Below are positions 1 through 12,589 of a stretch of DNA of 12,589 bases, piece by piece. This DNA is from Chloroflexota bacterium (lineage in GTDB: Bacteria; Chloroflexota; Limnocylindria; Limnocylindrales; CSP1-4): contig JARXKQ010000013.1 in assembly GCA_030271555.1 (NCBI GenBank), positions 1 to 12,589 of the forward strand, in the 5' to 3' direction. The position numbers and the translations under genes are program-made. The first letter of the stretch is position 1, and each line of letters opens with the position of its first letter. Below the pieces are notes generated by a model. That model searched no databases and had not been told where the DNA came from. It worked only from the letters and a program-made list of their open reading frames with translations.

Positions 1-320
1 CGGAGTTGCTCAACGGTCCATCGGCGCTGGCCATGGGTAGCGGGGACGAAGTCGCGCTCGCGAAGTCGTTCCTCGACGCCATCCGGCCTTATCGGACGGT
101 CGCCATTCGTGGCGCGATCCTCGGCGGCCATCGGGTCGACGCGGACGGCGTCACGCGGCTGGCGACGCTGCCACCGCGCGAGGTGCTGCTCGCCCAACTG
201 GCCGGGAGCATGGTCGCGCCGCTGACAACCATGGCGTCGCTCCTTGCCGCGCCACTCCGCAACCTCGGCTATGCGTTGGCCCAGGTGGCCGACCAGAAGG
301 CCAAGGCCGAAGCGGCCTAG
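1..320 (+). CDS. rplJ: 50S ribosomal protein L10, C-terminal part
   Basis: The gene is cut by the left edge; the first complete codon is at position 3 and the stop is TAG at 318-320. About 106 C-terminal residues remain. L10 anchors the L7/L12 stalk on the large subunit and helps recruit the translation GTPases. The segment LNGPSALAMGSGDEVALAKS matches the conserved central L10 block (L-GP-ALA---D-VA-AK). The last 45 or so residues form the Ala/Leu-rich helix that carries L12 dimers. After the conserved Leu-Pro turn this tail is about 13 residues longer than in E. coli L10 (recalled sequence), as in families with three L12 dimers. The promoter and any L10 leader lie outside the window. Identity is also supported by rplL starting 51 nt downstream. 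Confidence 0.95.
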   Translation, partial: ELLNGPSALAMGSGDEVALAKSFLDAIRPYRTVAIRGAILGGHRVDADGVTRLATLPPREVLLAQLAGSMVAPLTTMASLLAAPLRNLGYALAQVADQKAKAEAA

Positions 321-371
321 TCACCGACCAACCAGCCAACCCTCACTACAAACCCAAGGAGACACATTCAA

Positions 372-773
372 ATGGCGACCAAGGTTTCGCAGGACCAGCT
401 GCTCGAGGCGATCGACGGTATGAGCGTGCTCGAGCTGTCTGATTTCATCAAGAAGTTCGAAGAGCGCTACGGCGTCTCCGCCGCCGCGCCCGTTGCTGTC
501 GCTGCGGCGCCGGCCGCTGGTGGCGCTGCCGCCGGTGCTGCGCCCGCCGCGAGCGAGGAGCAGAGCGAGTTCAGCGCGGTGCTGACCGAAATTGGCCCGA
601 ACAAGATTCCGGTCATCAAGGTCGTGCGCGAGCTGACCGGCCTGGGCCTCAAGGAGGCCAAGGACCTGGTCGACGCGGCCCCCAAGCCGGTCAAGGAAGG
701 CATCGCCAAGGACGAGGCCGACAAGATCAAGGCCGCGCTCGAGGAGCAGGGCGCCAAGGTCGAGATCAAGTAG
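372..773 (+). CDS. rplL: 50S ribosomal protein L7/L12
   Basis: This 133-residue protein is the multi-copy stalk protein that contacts EF-Tu, EF-G, IF2 and RF3 on the 50S subunit. Residues 1-36 form the N-terminal dimerisation and L10-binding helices ([20 protein letters not shown]). Residues 37-66 are a flexible Ala/Pro/Gly hinge, somewhat longer than in E. coli. Residues 67-133 are the globular C-terminal domain with the factor-binding segment [19 protein letters not shown] and the usual VEIK-type end. The length is slightly above the usual 120-130. The ATG start is preceded by AAGGAG at 356-361 with a 10-nt spacer. It is co-transcribed with rplJ, and a hairpin terminator follows 24 nt after the stop. 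The overlapping minus-strand open frames have no support. Confidence 0.97.
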   Translation: MATKVSQDQLLEAIDGMSVLELSDFIKKFEERYGVSAAAPVAVAAAPAAGGAAAGAAPAASEEQSEFSAVLTEIGPNKIPVIKVVRELTGLGLKEAKDLVDAAPKPVKEGIAKDEADKIKAALEEQGAKVEIK

Positions 774-797
774 CTCGACCCTTTGCTCGACAGCACG

Positions 798-824
798 AAG
801 GCCCGCCCGCAACGGCGGGCCTTT
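798..824 (+). terminator. rplL-rpoB terminator or attenuator hairpin
   Basis: A perfect 10-bp GC-rich stem pairs AAGGCCCGCC (798-807) with GGCGGGCCTT (814-823) around a 6-nt loop. The 3' side continues as TTTCGATTC, so the U-tract is short and the hairpin may terminate only partly. Placement matches the known E. coli rplL-rpoB attenuator, which lowers polymerase-gene expression relative to stalk-protein expression. That function is inferred here by position. A promoter 53 nt downstream restores rpoB transcription. Confidence 0.75.
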
Positions 825-876
825 CGATTCGCTATTGCGCCCGGCGTGGCGCACTGCACCAGCGCTAGCGCGGTCG

Positions 877-905
877 TTGACACAATGCGCTGGAGTCGAT
901 ACTAT
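877..905 (+). promoter_or_regulatory. Sigma70-type promoter for rpoBC
   Basis: TTGACA at 877-882 is a perfect -35 hexamer. A 17-bp spacer separates it from TACTAT at 900-905, which matches 4 of 6 positions of TATAAT including the first A and the last T. Transcription would start near 911-913, giving an rpoB 5' UTR of about 107 nt. It lies just after the rplL hairpin, so it can drive rpoBC independently of rplJL. It is a prediction from sequence only. Confidence 0.68.
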
Positions 906-911
906 ATGCGG

Positions 912-1018
912 TCGTTGAGCGCGGTCCCCTTTCTCTCTGGATTCTCCTCGGCGGATGCCCGTGTCCGCCTTTGCCCGACCCTGCCCGGAGCCAAAAACCG
1001 CCTCGTTAGGAGCGCTTA
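912..1018 (+). promoter_or_regulatory. rpoB 5' leader
   Basis: This is the untranslated stretch between the predicted start site and rpoB. It contains a 6-bp hairpin, GGCGGA (950-955) with TCCGCC (964-969), around an 8-nt loop. GGCGG (950-954) could alternatively pair with CCGCC at 998-1002, just before the ribosome binding site AGGAG at 1008-1012. Whether these pairings regulate anything is unknown. A short reading frame crosses the region and ends in TAATG over the rpoB start, but it has no evident ribosome binding site. Confidence 0.3.
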
Positions 1019-4489
<3,471 letters not shown>

Positions 4490-4498
4490 GGGGACACC

Positions 4499-9148
<4,650 letters not shown>

Positions 9149-9174
9149 ACTGCTCTTACAACCTCGCTTTTCAG

Positions 9175-9211
9175 AGAACCCGCCGGACTATCACCCGGCG
9201 GGTTTTCGTTT
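9175..9211 (+). terminator. Intrinsic terminator after rpoC
   Basis: A perfect 10-bp stem pairs AACCCGCCGG (9177-9186) with CCGGCGGGTT (9195-9204) around an 8-nt loop. The stem can extend by a G-U and an A-U pair at its base. The tract TTTTCGTTT follows. It begins 26 nt after the rpoC stop and ends the rpoBC unit. The stem is nearly symmetrical, but no gene reads toward it on the minus strand. Confidence 0.88.
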
Positions 9212-9219
9212 GTCCGCGC

Positions 9220-9269
9220 GGGGGAGTGGGGGCGGGTCCTGTCCCTGCGACCGTGGTCGGGGGGGGGGG
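9220..9269 (+). other. G-rich block with 11-G homopolymer
   Basis: Runs of G lie at 9220-9224, 9228-9232, 9234-9236 and 9259-9269 (eleven G in a row), between the rpoC terminator and the str promoter. Four or more G-tracts on one strand could form a quadruplex, the first three with short loops and the last across a 22-nt loop. The long homopolymer is prone to slippage in cells and to miscounting in sequencing. It is about 15 nt upstream of the -35 element, in the usual alpha-CTD contact region. No function is known. Confidence 0.6.
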
Positions 9270-9284
9270 CGCGCCGCATCGAGG

Positions 9285-9314
9285 TTGTCAGAATTCGACC
9301 TCTTTTGGTACACT
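9285..9314 (+). promoter_or_regulatory. Extended -10 promoter for str operon
   Basis: TTGTCA (9285-9290) matches 5 of 6 positions of the -35 consensus. After 18 bp comes TACACT (9309-9314), preceded by TGG (9306-9308), which fits the extended -10 TGn motif. Transcription would start near 9320. It is the best promoter match in the 350-nt gap between rpoC and rpsL and would drive rpsL-rpsG-fusA-tuf. Confidence 0.66.
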
Positions 9315-9320
9315 GCGCGT

Positions 9321-9498
9321 TCGTGGCCTGAGGGCTGCACGTCGTTCCCGATGCGGGAGCGGTACCAGAGGCAAATAGCCGCCGCGGTGCTGAGCATCGG
9401 GTCCACCAGTTGAAATAAGGCGACCGGTCCACGCGCGCGACTGCGCGGGGGAGGGCCGGCATCGCAACGAGTCACCAAGACATAGGGAGTCGTAGTTC
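9321..9498 (+). promoter_or_regulatory. Structured 5' leader of str operon
   Basis: About 178 nt of probable untranslated RNA precede rpsL. An 8-bp perfect helix pairs CCCGATGC (9347-9354) with GCATCGGG (9394-9401). Inside it, GCGGT (9359-9363) can pair with GCCGC (9381-9385) with one G-U pair, and GGC (9370-9372) pairs with GCC (9378-9380) around an AAATA loop. A separate 5-bp hairpin pairs 9434-9438 with 9443-9447 around GACT. GGTC (9400-9403) could pair with GACC (9422-9425) and would compete with the 8-bp helix. The ribosome binding site GGGAG (9485-9489) lies downstream. Autoregulation by S7 or S12 is conceivable but unproven, and I do not recognise a named leader family. Confidence 0.4.
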
Positions 9499-9912
<414 letters not shown>

Positions 9913-9928
9913 GGCCAGGTAGAGAGAA

Positions 9929-10393
9929 GTGCCTCGTCGAGCCTCAATCGCGCGCAAGGAAAAGTACGCGCCGACGCTTTCGCGCACCACGGACAAGATC
10001 GTCGTCAAGCTGATGATGAACGGCAAGAAGGGCCTCGCTGAGCGCATCCTGCGTCAGGCCCTCGCCCGCGCTGAGGCCAGCGCGCGTCGCCCCGGCCTCG
10101 AGGTGCTTGACGCCGCGCTCCGCAACGCGACGCCCATCATCGAAGTCAAGCCGCGCCGCGTCGGTGGCGCCACTTATCAGGTTCCGGTCGAGATCCGCGG
10201 CGATCGCCGCATGAGCCTCGGCGTGCGCTGGATCGTCCAGGCCGCGCGCAAGCGCACCGGCAAGAGCATGTCAGAGAAGCTCGCGGGCGAGCTCGTCGAC
10301 GCCATGAACGGCGTTGGCGCGGCCGTCAAGCGCCGCGAGGATACCCACAAGATGGCGGAAGCCAACAAGGCGTTCAGTCACTTCAAGTGGTAG
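9929..10393 (+). CDS. rpsG: 30S ribosomal protein S7
   Basis: S7 (154 residues, close to the usual 156) nucleates assembly of the 30S head by binding the 3' domain of 16S rRNA, and contacts E-site tRNA. The start is GTG, giving the typical MPRR N-terminus. The upstream AGGTAGAGAG (9917-9926) is a modest ribosome binding site. Recognisable segments are [14 protein letters not shown] (48-50 region of helix 1, about residues 27-40), [20 protein letters not shown] (about 69-88) and [10 protein letters not shown] (about 100-109). It ends in HFKW. The rpsL-rpsG gap is only 16 nt, so the long intercistronic S7 target known in E. coli is not present. fusA begins at or next to its stop codon. Confidence 0.98.
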   Translation: MPRRASIARKEKYAPTLSRTTDKIVVKLMMNGKKGLAERILRQALARAEASARRPGLEVLDAALRNATPIIEVKPRRVGGATYQVPVEIRGDRRMSLGVRWIVQAARKRTGKSMSEKLAGELVDAMNGVGAAVKRREDTHKMAEANKAFSHFKW

Positions 10394-10401
10394 CCGCGTC
10401 C

Positions 10402-12507
10402 GTGACCAGCCCCAGGGATAGCGCCAACAGCGCCTCGCGCCAGGTGCCGCTTGCGCGTACCCGAAACATCGGCATCATCGCCCACATCGACGCTGGCAAG
10501 ACCACCGTGACCGAGCGCATCCTCTTCTACACCAAGAAGATCTACAAGATCGGCGAGGTGCATGAGGGCGCCGCCACGATGGATTGGATGCCCCAGGAGC
10601 AAGAGCGCGGCATCACCATCACGGCCGCGGCGACGACCGCATTCTGGGGCGATCATCGCATCAACATCATCGATACGCCCGGGCACGTGGACTTTACCGT
10701 TGAAGTCGAGCGGAGCCTGCGCGTCCTCGACGGTGCAGTCGTCGTTTTCGATGGCGTTGCCGGTGTCGAGCCCCAGTCGGAGACGGTCTGGCGCCAGGCT
10801 GACCGCTACGGCGTGCCGCGCATCTGCTTCATCAATAAGCTCGATCGCACGGGCGCCGACTTATGGCGCTGTGTCCAGTCGATCAAGGATCGACTCGGCG
10901 CCAACGCAGTGCCTATCCAGATCCCGATCGGGAAAGAGGCCACGTTCAAGGGCGTAATCGACTTGGTGACCATGAAGGCCATCACGTACGGCAACGACCT
11001 GGGCGACGAGATCATCGAGGGCGAGATCCCCGCGGAGCTCAAGGCCGAGGCTGACAAGCATCGCGCGGTCATGATCGAGGCTGTCGCCGATATGGACGAT
11101 GACCTGACGCACAAATATCTCGAAGGCCACGACCTGTCCACCGAGGACATCAAGCGCGGCCTACGCCTGGGCACAATCAGCACCAGGATCATCCCGGTCC
11201 TGACTGGCTCGGCGCTCAAGAACAAGGGCGTTCAGAAGATGCTCGACGCAGTCGTCGACTACCTGCCTAGCCCGCTCGACGTTCCACCGATGGTGGCCAC
11301 GGACCCACGCACAGGTGCGGAATTGGTCCGGCCGCCCAGCGACAACGCGCCGTTTAGCGCGCTCGCGTTCAAGATCGCCGCCGACCCCTTCGTCGGCAAG
11401 CTGTGTTTCTTCCGCGTCTACTCGGGCACCTTGAAGGCCGGCTCGTACGTGTACAACGCATCAAAAGACAAGAAGGAGCGCATCGGCCGCATACTCCAGA
11501 TGCACGCCAATCACCGCGAGGAGATCGACGAGGTCTTCGCCGGTGACATCGCCGCTGCCGTCGGTCTCAAGGACACCTTCACTGGCGACACTCTGGCTGA
11601 TCCAGACCACCCCGTCGTGCTCGAGTCGATGACCTTCCCCGAGCCGGTCATCGAGGTCAAGATCGAGCCCAAGACGAAGGTCGACCAGGACAAGCTGGCG
11701 ATTGCTCTGCAGCGGCTCGCTGAGGAAGATCCGACCTTCCGGGTCAAGACTGCCGAGGAGACGGGCGAGACGCTCATCGCCGGTATGGGCGAACTGCACC
11801 TCGACGTTCTGGTCGACCGCATGATCCGCGAGTTCAAGGTCGCCGCCAACATCGGCAAGCCCCAGGTGTCGTATCGCGAGACCATCCGTCGGGCGGCCGA
11901 GGGCAACGGTCGCCACGTCAAACAGACCGGTGGCAAGGGCCAGTACGGACACGCCGTCATCAAGATCGAGCCGCTCGAGAAGGGCGGCGGGTACCAGTTC
12001 GTCGACAAGATCGTCGGCGGCACGATCCCGCGGGAATACATCAAGCCGGTCGACCAGGGCATCCGCGAGGCGCTCCAAACGGGCATCTACGCGGGCTATC
12101 CGATGGTCGACGTGAAGGTGACCCTGTTCGACGGCTCATTTCACGACGTCGACTCTTCGGAGATGGCGTTCAAGATAGCCGGCTCGCTGGCAATCAAGGA
12201 CGCTGTCGGAAAGGCCGACCCGGCCATCCTCGAGCCGATCATGCGCATCGAAGTGACCATGCCCGAGGAGTTCATGGGCGACGTAATCGGCGATCTCAAC
12301 AAGCGCCGCGGCCACATCGAGGGCATGGAGAACCGGCAGGGAACGCAAGTCGTGCGCGCCTTCGTGCCGCTCGCCGAGATGTTCGGCTACGTGACCCAAC
12401 TGCGGTCAATGACCCAGGGTCGCGCATCGTCCTCGATGGAGTTTTCACACTACGCCGAAGTCCCCAAGAGCATCGCCGAGGAGTTGGCCCAAAAGGCCCA
12501 CGGCTGA
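10402..12507 (+). CDS. fusA: Translation elongation factor G
   Basis: EF-G is the GTPase that drives ribosomal translocation and, with RRF, ribosome recycling. Using the GTG at 10402 it has 701 residues, the normal family length. G-domain motifs are AHIDAGKT (27-34), RGITI (69-73), DTPGH (91-95), NKLD (145-148) and SALK (270-273). Domains II-V follow. Domain III includes GMGELHLDV and keeps its His. Domain IV has GGKGQYGH and the tip loop SFHDVDSS (579-586) with the translocation-critical His581. Another in-frame GTG at 10387 would add five residues and overlap rpsG by 7 nt. Neither start has a strong ribosome binding site (GGTAG at 10389-10393 for the later one), so translation is probably coupled to rpsG. 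I prefer 10402 because EF-G proteins rarely carry the longer N-terminus. Confidence 0.97.
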   Translation: MTSPRDSANSASRQVPLARTRNIGIIAHIDAGKTTVTERILFYTKKIYKIGEVHEGAATMDWMPQEQERGITITAAATTAFWGDHRINIIDTPGHVDFTVEVERSLRVLDGAVVVFDGVAGVEPQSETVWRQADRYGVPRICFINKLDRTGADLWRCVQSIKDRLGANAVPIQIPIGKEATFKGVIDLVTMKAITYGNDLGDEIIEGEIPAELKAEADKHRAVMIEAVADMDDDLTHKYLEGHDLSTEDIKRGLRLGTISTRIIPVLTGSALKNKGVQKMLDAVVDYLPSPLDVPPMVATDPRTGAELVRPPSDNAPFSALAFKIAADPFVGKLCFFRVYSGTLKAGSYVYNASKDKKERIGRILQMHANHREEIDEVFAGDIAAAVGLKDTFTGDTLADPDHPVVLESMTFPEPVIEVKIEPKTKVDQDKLAIALQRLAEEDPTFRVKTAEETGETLIAGMGELHLDVLVDRMIREFKVAANIGKPQVSYRETIRRAAEGNGRHVKQTGGKGQYGHAVIKIEPLEKGGGYQFVDKIVGGTIPREYIKPVDQGIREALQTGIYAGYPMVDVKVTLFDGSFHDVDSSEMAFKIAGSLAIKDAVGKADPAILEPIMRIEVTMPEEFMGDVIGDLNKRRGHIEGMENRQGTQVVRAFVPLAEMFGYVTQLRSMTQGRASSSMEFSHYAEVPKSIAEELAQKAHG

Positions 12508-12535
12508 CCTAAGGCAGGAGAGGAGCGACACAGAC

Positions 12536-12589
12536 ATGGCCAAGAAGAAGTTCGAGCGCACCAAGCCGCACGTCAACATCGGCACCATC
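12536..12589 (+). CDS. tuf: Elongation factor Tu, N-terminal start
   Basis: Only the first 18 codons are present, MAKKKFERTKPHVNIGTI, before the window ends. This is the highly conserved EF-Tu N-terminus just ahead of the P-loop (GHVDHGKT, out of view). EF-Tu delivers aminoacyl-tRNA to the ribosome. The ATG follows two tandem AGGAG motifs (12516-12520 and 12521-12525) with a spacer of 10 nt from the nearer one, a strong site suited to an abundant protein. The gene is 28 nt after the fusA stop, as in the standard str operon. Confidence 0.95.
   Translation, partial: MAKKKFERTKPHVNIGTI

Noticed and set aside
9351..9413. 20-codon leader-peptide candidate (ATG 9351, TGA 9411) in the str leader
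   Set aside because: There is no ribosome binding site upstream, no run of regulatory codons, and it overlaps the predicted 8-bp RNA helix. It is better explained as part of the structured leader.
10387..10401. Earlier GTG start for fusA overlapping the end of rpsG
   Set aside because: It would add five residues not typical of EF-G and has no ribosome binding site. It remains possible through coupling, but the GTG at 10402 gives the normal family N-terminus.

Overview
The window is a core information-processing locus from a high-GC bacterium (roughly 65% GC by eye, with C or G in most third codon positions). All genes lie on the + strand in the order rplJ (3' end) - rplL - rpoB - rpoC - rpsL - rpsG - fusA - tuf (first 18 codons), the classical fusion of the L10/beta cluster with the str operon. 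There are no mobile elements, CRISPR arrays, tRNA or rRNA genes, and no accessory genes. The proteins look most like Chloroflexota, possibly an uncultured soil or freshwater class: RpoB has an insert of about 50 residues just after the conserved ETPYRKV segment, and RpoC has a long charged helical insert after its N-terminal zinc finger. Actinomycetota or another high-GC lineage cannot be excluded without a tree.

The layout suggests three transcription units. (1) rplJ-rplL (1-773), encoding the ribosomal stalk, ends at a hairpin terminator or attenuator (798-824). (2) A consensus-like promoter (877-905) then drives rpoB-rpoC (1019-9148), the two largest RNA polymerase subunits, whose stop and start are separated by only 9 nt; a strong intrinsic terminator (9175-9211) follows. 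(3) A 350-nt gap holds that terminator, a G-rich block with an 11-G homopolymer, an extended -10 promoter (9285-9314) and a structured leader of about 180 nt. It then leads into rpsL-rpsG-fusA-tuf (9499 to the window end), encoding S12, S7, EF-G and EF-Tu. Together the genes make the GTPase-associated stalk, RNA polymerase, the decoding-centre protein S12, the 30S head organiser S7 and the two main elongation GTPases.

I found no previously undescribed multi-gene system; this is an ordinary essential region. The points worth a second look are residue-level and regulatory. RpoB carries Ser at the position of E. coli His526 (rifamycin pocket), and S12 carries Arg at the position of E. coli Lys87 plus Ser at Gly91 (streptomycin-associated positions). 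RpoC has a large clamp insert and a two-part acidic-then-lysine-rich C-terminal tail. The E. coli-type rpsL-rpsG intercistronic S7 target has no room here, while the 5' leader of the operon is long and foldable. The G11 run lies just upstream of the str promoter.
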